From G963692885 sp964658655 (GTDB lineage: Bacteria; Acidobacteriota; Terriglobia; Terriglobales; Acidobacteriaceae): a stretch of 64,000 nucleotides of DNA. Position 1 is the first letter of the stretch. Every line of letters begins with the position of its first letter. Position numbers and translations under genes: made by a program. Below, piece after piece: positions 10,115 through 18,157 of the stretch. The DNA lies in the NCBI GenBank assembly GCA_964658655.1, contig CAZZZL010000013.1:1-64000 (forward strand). Reading direction: 5' to 3'. A model generated the notes under the pieces. The model was not told where the DNA came from. It saw only the letters and a program-made list of their open reading frames with translations, and made no database searches.

Positions 10115-11011
10115 TTACCGCTGTTTAAGTGCTTCCAGTTCATCCAACGTGCGCGGCCAATCCGCCCCGAGCAATCGAGAAAGACTTCGATCTGCCAATA
10201 CCTTGCCGCCTGTCTGGCAAACCGCGCAGTAGTTCGTCTCGTTGTCAGCATAGCGAATGCGCTGTACAGCATGACCGCAGCGCGGGCAGGGCTGGCCGAA
10301 GCGTCCATGCACTGCCATCTCTTTCCGAAAGGCGGTGACCTTCTCGGGAAACGCGTGGCGACTTTCCTCATTCAGACGTTCGATCCAGAGCAGCAACGTT
10401 ACCCTGGTCGCTTCAAAAAGACTTTTCCATTCCTTAGGATTCAGTTTTCGAGTGAGGGCGATCGGCGAAAGTTGAGCAGCGTGAAGAATTTCGTCCGAAT
10501 ACGCATTACCAACGCCACTGATGATGCGTGGATCAGTCAGCGCCCGCTTCAATGTCCGATTTTCTGCAGTCAGCGCAGTTTGAAAATCTTCAAAGCTGGC
10601 ACTCAACGGCTCGATGCCACCGGGATTCATCGCCGCCAGATCCGCGCCGCAAACGACATGCAAAGATGCGCGCCGCTTGACTCCGGCTTCCGTCAACAGC
10701 AGCGAGCCGGCGGGAAAATCGAAAGCGGCAAGGTTCTGCCGTCCGCCAAGTTTAACGCCGACTTTTCGCCAGTGCAGCCGGCCTGCAATCATCAGGTGCA
10801 GTACAAGCCATCGATCATTTTCGAGACCAATGGCGATGCGCTTGCCGATCCGCCGCAGTTCCCGCACTTCCTGACCCTCGCACTCTGAAACTTTAGGCAG
10901 CGTAGTGCGCAGCAAAAACACGCTCGCGATCCTGACGTGTTCAAGGGTCTGTCCCAGGATGCGTTCTTCAAGCGCGTGAAGGTAGGCCGAAATATCCGGA
11001 AGTTCAGGCAC
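10115..11011 (-). CDS. mutM: Formamidopyrimidine-DNA glycosylase (Fpg/Nei family)
   Basis: A 298-aa base-excision repair enzyme that removes oxidised purines and cuts the abasic site. The start must be the GTG at 11011: after removal of Met this exposes the catalytic N-terminal Pro followed by Glu (PELP), which the chemistry requires. The frame is open 18 codons further upstream, but that start would bury the proline. The H2TH segment with the ISGVGNAYSDEIL motif is present, as is a C-terminal zinc finger (CPRCG ... NYCAVCQ). A tail of about 27 residues continues past the zinc finger, longer than in E. coli MutM. It is transcribed away from the elongation factor gene at 11261, and the 249-bp gap probably holds both promoters. 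Fpg versus a Nei-like specificity is not settled. Confidence 0.9.
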   Translation of the reverse strand: MPELPDISAYLHALEERILGQTLEHVRIASVFLLRTTLPKVSECEGQEVRELRRIGKRIAIGLENDRWLVLHLMIAGRLHWRKVGVKLGGRQNLAAFDFPAGSLLLTEAGVKRRASLHVVCGADLAAMNPGGIEPLSASFEDFQTALTAENRTLKRALTDPRIISGVGNAYSDEILHAAQLSPIALTRKLNPKEWKSLFEATRVTLLLWIERLNEESRHAFPEKVTAFRKEMAVHGRFGQPCPRCGHAVQRIRYADNETNYCAVCQTGGKVLADRSLSRLLGADWPRTLDELEALKQR

Positions 11012-11260
11012 GCATAACAGCTTGCCCCCCGACACTGGCCTGTGGCAAGAACTAGTCGGCATCATTTAAACCCGTCGAGAGCCAAGCCGTATGCCCATCC
11101 ATCCCGCCACGTTGCGACCTGTCCAAACCTTCCCGATTGCCCTCTGCACATCCTTTCGTTGCCCTGTTACCCTGTCTAGGGCTGGGTATTCTGCGCGGTG
11201 TGCCGGGCAATGCTGTCCTCCGCGCACAAGCCGGATCGTGATCGAACTTCCTGAGGAAAC

Positions 11261-11836
11261 ATGGCCGCACTCATTGATGCAATCGACGTAAAGCGCAAAA
11301 TGACTTTTGAATTTGAAGGTGTTCCCTACACCTGCCTGGAATCAGATATTTCCACACCCACGGCACGAGGCGGCCAGACGCTGGTACGTCTGCGCATGCG
11401 TAACATGCTGACGCGCGCCGTCTTCGATAAGACATTCAAGGCGAGCGACAAATTCAAAGAGCCGGACCTTGACACCGTCGAAGCGTCTTACCTTTACAGC
11501 GACAGCGATGGCTCTTACTTCCTCGACCAGCAAAGCTTCGAGACGATCAATCTGGGCCGAGACATGATCGTTGACGCGCTTGGCCTGCTCGTTGAAGGCA
11601 CGATCATCCAGGTCGACACTTATAACGGTAATCCGATTGGCCTGCAGCTACCGATGCAGGTTGAATTGGAAGTTACGTACACCGAACCCGGGGTTCGAGG
11701 CGACACGGCGAGTGGCGCTGTTACCAAGCCGGCGACACTCGAGACCGGGATCGAAATTCGCGTCCCTTTTTTTGTGAAAGAAGGCGAAAAGATCAAGGTC
11801 AACACCGAAACCCGTGAGTTTGCAGGCCGAGTTTGA
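11261..11836 (+). CDS. Elongation factor P-like protein, EfpL/YeiP type
   Basis: A 191-aa three-domain EF-P paralogue that acts at the ribosomal E site to relieve stalling. The ATG at 11261 follows GAGGAA. The loop that reaches the peptidyl-transferase centre reads STPTARGGQT (Arg36 at the tip). This matches the SPTARG loop of E. coli YeiP (now EfpL) rather than the PGKGQ loop of canonical EF-P, and there is no lysine at the usual modification position. The C-terminal OB domain ends in the conserved pattern KPATLETGIEIRVPFFV...GEKIKVNT. I therefore call it EfpL-like and expect no lysine modification. No lysyl-modification genes lie nearby. The general EF-P assignment is firm; the EfpL subtype rests on the loop. 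Confidence 0.9.
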   Translation: MAALIDAIDVKRKMTFEFEGVPYTCLESDISTPTARGGQTLVRLRMRNMLTRAVFDKTFKASDKFKEPDLDTVEASYLYSDSDGSYFLDQQSFETINLGRDMIVDALGLLVEGTIIQVDTYNGNPIGLQLPMQVELEVTYTEPGVRGDTASGAVTKPATLETGIEIRVPFFVKEGEKIKVNTETREFAGRV

Positions 11837-11927
11837 CGCTGATTGTTTGGCCTTTGCCGGGAACTGCATTCGAGATGCATTCGACACGTCCGTGAGTCCA
11901 GCTATTAGTCAGCTAAGCAGTAATGGT

Positions 11928-13727
11928 ATGTCCAGCACTGGACGGCCCTTCCACCAGGAGCCGTCACGACAGCGACCAGCCGTTCGACTTCGCTGTCGAT
12001 GGGGACACTTGTTTCTCGCCTTCAGCCTGGCTTCCATCGCCTCCGCTGCGCAAACACCTGATGCGGCTTCGCCGGATGCTTTATTTCGCGAAGGCTATGC
12101 GGCGGTTCAGAATAATGACCTGAAGACCGCCGAAAAGAAGTTTGCCGAACTAGTTCAGCTCTCGCCACAGGTTGCCGTCGCGCACAGTGCTTACGGGTCC
12201 GTCCTGCTATCTGAAGGTAAGCAACTTGCCGCCATTCGCGAGCTCGAAACAGCTCGCCAGCTCGATCCCTCTGAAGCGACGTCGATCGCCAATCTCGCAC
12301 GTGCATACGAGCAGACGAGCCAGAATGAAAAAGCGATAATGCTTTACAGTTCCGTGCAGTCGCAGCAGATAGCCATGACCGCCGAATCCTGCTTCGACTA
12401 TGCCCAACTCCTCGTCAATGCAGGACGCCTTGATGATGCGAGCACAGAACTCAAAGGCGCCATTGCCTCGTTTCCTTCCGATGCAACACTGCAGGATGCT
12501 CTCGGCGTTGTCTATGCCCAGCAGCATGACTTGACTAACGCCCATAAGCAGTTCACGGTCGCGGCAAATTTGGATCCGTCTGCCGCTATGCCCCACCTGC
12601 ACCTTGGCAATACGCTGCTGCTGGAGCAGAAGCCGCTCGACGCAGTAAAGGAATTTACTACAGCGCACAGGCTGGTGCCGGAAGATCCGGCCATCGAACT
12701 GCAATTGGGCAAAGCATTTGTAGCAGCGGGCCAGCAGGCTGCAGGGCTGGAGGCGCTTCGCCACGCAATAGAGCTCGCGCCGGCTTCCATCGACGCAAAG
12801 TATCAGCTCGCCCTTGCATTGCAAAGTGGTGGAGATGTCCTCAACGCCCTGCCGCTTTTTCAGGAAGTAGTGCAGTCACGGCCGCAGGATGCCGAGGCGC
12901 TCACAAATCTTGGCCTCGCTTTGTTGCAGACTGGAAAAGCCAAGGATGCCCTGACCTACTACGATCGCGCGCTGCAGATTGACAACACCAGGTGGATTCT
13001 TCGCGAAGATATGGGCGTGGCCTACTTACAGCAGAGCGATCTTGACCATGCGATGGAACAATTTCGGGAAGGACTTAAGCTCGAGCCGAATAATCCGCAA
13101 CTCCACTACGATCTTGGCCTTGCCTTGAAGTTGAAAGACCGTGCACCCGAGGCGATTGCCGAACTGGAACTCGCCGAGAAACAGGATGCTTCCCTGCCAG
13201 ATCCGCCTTACACCATGGGCGTTCTGCTGATGCAAACGGGCCGCTTTCCCGAAGCGGCTGAACAATTGGTAAAGGCGACCGAACTAAGGCCGGACAACGG
13301 AGATGCATGGTCTGTGCTCGGCAGCGTCTACAAGTCTCTCGATCAGAAGGAGCAGGCGATCAATGCACTGCAAAAAGCAATACAGCTCTCGCCTGAACAG
13401 CCTGGGAATCATATCAACCTGGCAGCCATCTACGCTCAGCAGGGCAGGCATGACGACGCCCTGTCCGAACGTAAGATTGCGGCAGACCTGAGTCGTGCAG
13501 CCACTGGCAAGCAGCATGCGAACTTCTCGCTGGAGACGGGTCGCGGCCTGCTGAAGCAGGGGCACGTTGAAGACGCCATCAAGCAATTTCAGGATGCGAT
13601 CGCCGCAGACCCACAGTCTGCTGGAGCCCATCTCGCTCTCTCAGACGCGCTCGCGCAGCAGGGCAAACCTGCAGATGCTGCTATCGAACGTCAGAAAGCC
13701 GCGAGCCTGCAAATGGCACCGCGCTAA
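11928..13727 (+). CDS. Exported tetratricopeptide repeat protein
   Basis: A 599-aa protein made almost wholly of TPR units. I place the start at the ATG at 11928; the frame is open further upstream and overlaps the elongation factor gene. From there the N-terminus has a basic region and a hydrophobic stretch (HLFLAFSLASIASAAQ), a signal peptide or anchor ending near residue 40. About fifteen 34-residue repeats follow, with typical A/G-Y-P positions such as AEALTNLGLALLQTGKAKDA and DNGDAWSVLGSVYKSLDQKE. TPR arrays bind proteins or peptides; no catalytic motif is visible. The next two genes are CRTAC1 proteins with gaps of 110 and 4 bp, so this protein probably acts with them outside the cytoplasm. 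The partner and cargo are unknown. Confidence 0.85.
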   Translation: MSSTGRPFHQEPSRQRPAVRLRCRWGHLFLAFSLASIASAAQTPDAASPDALFREGYAAVQNNDLKTAEKKFAELVQLSPQVAVAHSAYGSVLLSEGKQLAAIRELETARQLDPSEATSIANLARAYEQTSQNEKAIMLYSSVQSQQIAMTAESCFDYAQLLVNAGRLDDASTELKGAIASFPSDATLQDALGVVYAQQHDLTNAHKQFTVAANLDPSAAMPHLHLGNTLLLEQKPLDAVKEFTTAHRLVPEDPAIELQLGKAFVAAGQQAAGLEALRHAIELAPASIDAKYQLALALQSGGDVLNALPLFQEVVQSRPQDAEALTNLGLALLQTGKAKDALTYYDRALQIDNTRWILREDMGVAYLQQSDLDHAMEQFREGLKLEPNNPQLHYDLGLALKLKDRAPEAIAELELAEKQDASLPDPPYTMGVLLMQTGRFPEAAEQLVKATELRPDNGDAWSVLGSVYKSLDQKEQAINALQKAIQLSPEQPGNHINLAAIYAQQGRHDDALSERKIAADLSRAATGKQHANFSLETGRGLLKQGHVEDAIKQFQDAIAADPQSAGAHLALSDALAQQGKPADAAIERQKAASLQMAPR

Positions 13728-13837
13728 CCTGACACAACAGCCCGCACAGTCCGGTTGTGCATGCGACCAGCCGTTCTCTATACTCAGACAGCATCGCGGA
13801 TACGCTGCGCGTTCGCAGATGCGAGGAGTCGCAGCCC

Positions 13838-15700
13838 TTGAGTTGGAGTCGTCGTAATTTCTTGCAGTCTCTTTCGCGCACGGCGCTTGTTTTGTCCCTT
13901 GAAGATATTCTCAGCCTTGCGCTTCCGAGTAAGTCGAACTCTGCAAGTGCGCAGATGGGTTCTCGCCCATCCTATAACGTCGCTCCGCAGCCACCGCCTA
14001 AAACGCTGCCATCGCCTATCGCAGGAACACCCCTGGGCATCAGCTTTGTTGACGTCGCCAGGCAGTCCGGGCTGCATGCCAAGACAATCTACGGCGGCGA
14101 GCACAAGAACAAATACCTGCTCGAGACAACTGGCTGCGGAGTCGCGTTCTTTGACTATGACCAGGATGACTGGGTTGACATTTTTCTGGTAAATGGCACA
14201 CGCCTTGAAGGCTTTCCAAAAGGTCAGGAACCTGTATGCCACTTATTCAAGAACAATCGCGACGGTACCTTCACTGATGTGACAGTCAAAGCGGGGCTGG
14301 CGCGCACCGGTTGGGGGCAGGCCTGCTGTGTCGGCGACTATAACAACGATGGTTGGGACGACTTATTCATTACTTACTATGGTCAGAATGCTCTCTACCA
14401 TAACAACGGCAATGGAACGTTTACAGACGTCACCCATAAAGCCGGCCTGACGCAACCCAAGCTTCGATGGAATTCAGGCTGCGCCTTTGTCGATACTAAC
14501 CGCAACGGCCATCTTGACTTGTTCGTTGCGAATTACATTGACTTCGACATAGCGACAGCTCCGCTTCCTGAAGCCGCGAGTTGCACATACAAGGGAATCA
14601 CCGTTGCGTGTGGGCCGCCGGGCCTGCAGGGTGGAAAGAAAATTTTGTATCGCAACAATGGCGACGGGACGTTCACTGACGTGAGTGAGAAGTCCGGCAT
14701 TCTCGACGCTCTCGGCACCTATGGATTGTCTGTTTGTGTCGCCGATTTGGATAACGATGGCTGGCCCGATATTTACGTCGCCAATGACTCCACTGCTGCC
14801 ACGCTTTATCAGAATCAAAAAGATGGAACATTTAAAGACGTCGCTCTTGAGGCCGGTGTCGCCTACTCACCCGATGGAAAGCCCCAGGCAGGCATGGGCG
14901 TTTCCATCGGTGACTACAATCACGATGGCCTGCTCGACATAGTCAAGACCAACTTTGCAGGCGATACTGATTCGCTCTACATGAATACGGGTGATGGTTC
15001 CTTCGAAGACCGCACCTATCTATCCGGTCTCGGCATGAACACGCGGTACCTTGGCTGGGGCGTCGGATTCTTTGATATGGACAACGATGGCTGGCTCGAC
15101 ATACTTGTTTCAAATGGCCACGTCTATCCGGAAGTCGACGGAACCGCGATCGACGCTGCTTATGCTGAACACAAATACCTTTACCGCAATCTGCGCAATG
15201 GCCAGTTTGAAGATGTAACCTCTCTGGGCGGCCCGGGCATCAATGCGCCTGTACCCGCGCGCGGCTGTGCCTTTGGTGACTTTAATAATGACGGCTGCAT
15301 CGACGTGGTCGTGAACTGCGTCAATAGCCTGCCGCAGCTTCTTCGCTGCGATTCCACAACGCACCATAATTGGATAAAGATCAAAGTTGCCGGAACCAAA
15401 TCCAATCGGACCGGTATAGGTACGCGCATCGAAGTTAAAGCTCTATCATCAGACGGGAAGCCATTTACACAAGTAGAAGAAGTACGAAGTGGCGGCAGCT
15501 ATTACTCGCAAAATGATCTGAGAATTCACTTCGGTCTGGATGCAGCAAAAAAGGCCGAGAGTGTGACGCTTCGCTGGCCATCCGGCACAGTCGATACCCT
15601 GAAGGACCTTGACGCGAACCATCTGTATGTCATCCAGGAAGGCGGCAAACTACTTCGTACTGTCGCCATGAATGCACCAGTCGCATCGAGTAAGAGCTAG
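13838..15700 (+). CDS. CRTAC1-family protein (FG-GAP/VCBS repeats, ASPIC/UnbV domain), Tat-exported
   Basis: About 620 aa. The likely start is TTG at 13838, preceded by GAGGAG at 13823-13828 with a 9-nt spacer; it gives an N-terminus MSWSRRNFLQS, a classical twin-arginine signal. A GTG at 13757 is in frame but lacks a ribosome site. The body holds repeated calcium-binding FG-GAP loops (DYDQDDWVDIF, DYNNDGWDDLF, DLDNDGWPDIYV), a conserved Cys pair in SCTYKGITVACGPPG, and a C-terminal ASPIC/UnbV domain (GIGTRIEV, EVRSGGSYYSQND, LRWPSGTVDTL). It probably forms a beta-propeller in the periplasm or on the surface. The biochemical role of bacterial CRTAC1 proteins is poorly defined. It sits between the TPR gene and a second CRTAC1 gene 4 bp downstream. 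Confidence 0.9.
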   Translation: MSWSRRNFLQSLSRTALVLSLEDILSLALPSKSNSASAQMGSRPSYNVAPQPPPKTLPSPIAGTPLGISFVDVARQSGLHAKTIYGGEHKNKYLLETTGCGVAFFDYDQDDWVDIFLVNGTRLEGFPKGQEPVCHLFKNNRDGTFTDVTVKAGLARTGWGQACCVGDYNNDGWDDLFITYYGQNALYHNNGNGTFTDVTHKAGLTQPKLRWNSGCAFVDTNRNGHLDLFVANYIDFDIATAPLPEAASCTYKGITVACGPPGLQGGKKILYRNNGDGTFTDVSEKSGILDALGTYGLSVCVADLDNDGWPDIYVANDSTAATLYQNQKDGTFKDVALEAGVAYSPDGKPQAGMGVSIGDYNHDGLLDIVKTNFAGDTDSLYMNTGDGSFEDRTYLSGLGMNTRYLGWGVGFFDMDNDGWLDILVSNGHVYPEVDGTAIDAAYAEHKYLYRNLRNGQFEDVTSLGGPGINAPVPARGCAFGDFNNDGCIDVVVNCVNSLPQLLRCDSTTHHNWIKIKVAGTKSNRTGIGTRIEVKALSSDGKPFTQVEEVRSGGSYYSQNDLRIHFGLDAAKKAESVTLRWPSGTVDTLKDLDANHLYVIQEGGKLLRTVAMNAPVASSKS

Positions 15701-15704
15701 CGAT

Positions 15705-17447
15705 ATGCACAAACCTGTAATCGCGATCGTTCAACGCAACGTAGCCTTTCTAGTCCTCTTCTTGAACTTCACAACGGTTGCTTCTGCGCAAAGCCATCCC
15801 TATCCGGCAACGGATGAACACCAAACGCCCGCATGGTTTGTCGACGTCGCGCCAGAGGCCGGCGTTACTGTCCGCAATGTGAACGGTGGTATCGATTCGA
15901 AACGATATATCATCGAATCGACTGGTTCCGGAGTGGCCATCATTGATTACGACCGGGATGGATGGCCTGATATCTTCCTGGTGAACGGGCAACCGTTAAA
16001 GCCTGACAAATCCACTCCACAACCCACCAGCCATCTCTTCCATAACAATCACGACGGTACTTTCACAGATGTCACCGCAAAAGCCGGGCTGCAATTCACG
16101 GGTTGGGGCCAGGGCGCCTGTGTCGGTGATTACGACAATGATGGCTACGACGATATCTATGTCACCGCCTATGGCAGAAACCATCTTTTTCATAACAACG
16201 GAAACGGCAGCTTTACAGATATAAGCGAAACCGCTGGCGTGGCTGGCAGCGGCAAAGAGTGGGGCACCGGCTGCGCTTTTGTGGATTACGATCGCGACGG
16301 CAAGCTGGACATCATGGTCGCTAACTATGTCCACTTTGATCTGGCAACTACACCAGAGCCAGGCCATGGACCGGGGTGTTCGTGGAAGGGTGTACCGGTT
16401 ATGTGCGGTCCACGCGGGCTGGCAAGTGCTCCTAACATTCTGTATCACAATCTTGGCGGCAACAAGTTTGCGGATGTAAGTCATGCAAGCCGAATTGATA
16501 AGACCAACGGCCATTACTGTTTTTCGGTAACCACTATCGACTACGATAAGGATGGCTGGCCCGACTTATACATTGCCTGCGATTCCACGCCGGCAATCCT
16601 TTACCACAACAATCATGACGGCACGTTCACCGATACCGCTGCCGCGGTTGGCGTCGCCTTCAATGAAGATGGGCGCGAGCAGGCCGGCATGGGCGCAACC
16701 GCGGCTGACTATGATGGCGATGGAAACATCGACCTGTTCAAGACAAACTTTTCCGACGACACTGCCACTCTTTATCACAACAATGGAGACGGCACTTATA
16801 ACGACGAGACATTCGCAGCCGGCCTCGGCATCAATTCGGATTCGCTCGGTTGGGGCGCAATGTTTGCTGACGTCGATAACGATGGCTGGCCCGATCTACT
16901 GGTAGTGAATGGTCACGTCTATCCGGAAGTGGATTCGGCCAAACTTGGCGCGACCTTTCGTGAGCGACGATTTCTATATCAGAATCTCGGTAATGGAAAA
17001 TTCCGCGACAGTTCAAAAGTATCTGGACCCGGCCTGCAGGAGCCTCTCTCTGGACGAGGTCTCGCGATCGCTGACTTATGGAACGATGGCCGCATCGAGG
17101 CTGTTATTAACAACCTCAGCGACCGTCCTATGCTGTTGGTGAACGAAGCAAGGAACGCTAACCACTGGCTGGCGCTACGCCTCATCGGGACTCAATCAAA
17201 CCGCGACGGCATTGGAGCCAGGGTTACTCTGCGCGGAGAGAAACGCATCTGGGTTGACGAGGTCCGCAGCGGATCTAGCTATAATTCTTCGAGCAGCCTT
17301 ATCCTGCACTTCGGCCTCGGCACAGAACAGCACATGAAGAACATCGAGGTGCACTGGCCAAATGGAGAAACAGAAAACTTCGACGCTCCCGCTGCTGCCG
17401 ATCAACTGATCACACTGAATGAAGGCAAAGGTCATGCATCGCCGTGA
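15705..17447 (+). CDS. CRTAC1-family protein (FG-GAP/VCBS repeats, ASPIC/UnbV domain), Sec-exported
   Basis: A 580-aa paralogue of the gene just upstream, from which it is separated by only 4 bp. I start at the ATG at 15705, which opens a Sec-type signal peptide (IVQRNVAFLVLFLNFTTVASAQ); the frame extends 11 codons upstream into the previous gene. The mature part matches its neighbour domain by domain: FG-GAP loops (DYDRDGWPDIF, DYDNDGYDDIYV, DVDNDGWPDLLV), the Cys pair in GCSWKGVPVMCGPRG, and a C-terminal ASPIC/UnbV domain (GIGARVTL, VDEVRSGSSYNSS, VHWPNGETENF). Tandem duplication with different export routes (Tat versus Sec) is the notable point. The function is unknown beyond a probable calcium-stabilised propeller. 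Confidence 0.9.
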   Translation: MHKPVIAIVQRNVAFLVLFLNFTTVASAQSHPYPATDEHQTPAWFVDVAPEAGVTVRNVNGGIDSKRYIIESTGSGVAIIDYDRDGWPDIFLVNGQPLKPDKSTPQPTSHLFHNNHDGTFTDVTAKAGLQFTGWGQGACVGDYDNDGYDDIYVTAYGRNHLFHNNGNGSFTDISETAGVAGSGKEWGTGCAFVDYDRDGKLDIMVANYVHFDLATTPEPGHGPGCSWKGVPVMCGPRGLASAPNILYHNLGGNKFADVSHASRIDKTNGHYCFSVTTIDYDKDGWPDLYIACDSTPAILYHNNHDGTFTDTAAAVGVAFNEDGREQAGMGATAADYDGDGNIDLFKTNFSDDTATLYHNNGDGTYNDETFAAGLGINSDSLGWGAMFADVDNDGWPDLLVVNGHVYPEVDSAKLGATFRERRFLYQNLGNGKFRDSSKVSGPGLQEPLSGRGLAIADLWNDGRIEAVINNLSDRPMLLVNEARNANHWLALRLIGTQSNRDGIGARVTLRGEKRIWVDEVRSGSSYNSSSSLILHFGLGTEQHMKNIEVHWPNGETENFDAPAAADQLITLNEGKGHASP

Positions 17448-17485
17448 GCGTGTTACCCGTAAGACACCCTGAAGCAGGAGACGTA

Positions 17486-18070
17486 ATGAAATTGAAGAAT
17501 TCTGCGCAATCGTTGGCGACAGCCGCTGGCGTCCTTCTCTTTTGTCTTGGAGCGTCAACTTTGGCGGCATCTGCCATCCAGGTCGATCCGGCAGCACAAA
17601 AGAGTGCGGCTGCTGACATCCATCCGTCGCACGATACAGTCCTTGAGCCATTCGATCTTCAATCTATTCTTCCGCCCTCCGTGTTTTTCAAAGGTCAGAG
17701 CGCGCCCCTCCAGATGCGGAATGCCGGCGGTGTTCATTTCACCGACGGCGCGTATGTTTTTACGTCTCTGGTCGATACATCGGGCTACTCGTCGGGCGTC
17801 CAGGAGAGATATCAGGCTTACTTCATTACGGAGACCCCGCTGCAATTCGGAGAGCATCGACTTAGTGCTGGAGCCTACGGTGTAGGATTTATCGCGAACA
17901 ACAAATTTCTGGTGATGGATATTGGCGGTAATGATGTGTTCACTGTCGATTCGACACGGGATGAAGCCCTCCGTCATCCGACGCCGCTCAAGATTCTTCA
18001 AGCACCCGAAGCAGGCCGCTACCGCCTGTACGCGGGTAGGTCATTCGTCAGTTTCAGCAGGGCTCAGTAA
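17486..18070 (+). CDS. Small secreted protein of unknown function
   Basis: A 194-aa protein. The ATG at 17486 follows GGAG and opens a signal peptide (SLATAAGVLLFCLGASTLAASA). The frame reaches back to a GTG at 17444 that overlaps the previous stop, but the later ATG has the ribosome site and the signal. The mature region has the sequence LQSILPPSVFFKGQSAPLQ, then alternating beta strands; I believe this is a family recurrent in Acidobacteriota, but I know no function. It is the last gene of the TPR/CRTAC1 run and is followed by a strong terminator, so it probably belongs to that operon. No catalytic motif is visible. Confidence 0.8.
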   Translation: MKLKNSAQSLATAAGVLLFCLGASTLAASAIQVDPAAQKSAAADIHPSHDTVLEPFDLQSILPPSVFFKGQSAPLQMRNAGGVHFTDGAYVFTSLVDTSGYSSGVQERYQAYFITETPLQFGEHRLSAGAYGVGFIANNKFLVMDIGGNDVFTVDSTRDEALRHPTPLKILQAPEAGRYRLYAGRSFVSFSRAQ

Positions 18071-18112
18071 GGCTTAACTTCTTCAAGACGTAGATCTAAG
18101 CGTATGCAAATA

Positions 18113-18145
18113 AAAGAGGGGAGCCGGAGCTCCCCTCTTTGTTTG
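18113..18145. terminator. Bidirectional Rho-independent terminator
   Basis: A perfect 12-bp stem (AAAGAGGGGAGC at 18113-18124 pairing with 18129-18140) has a CGGA loop. On the plus strand it runs into TTTGTTTGTTTTG, and on the minus strand into TTTTATTTGC. It lies between the convergent secreted-protein gene (stop 18070) and receptor gene (stop 18158) and can end both transcripts. Confidence 0.9.
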
Positions 18146-18157
18146 TTTTGCTGTTGG

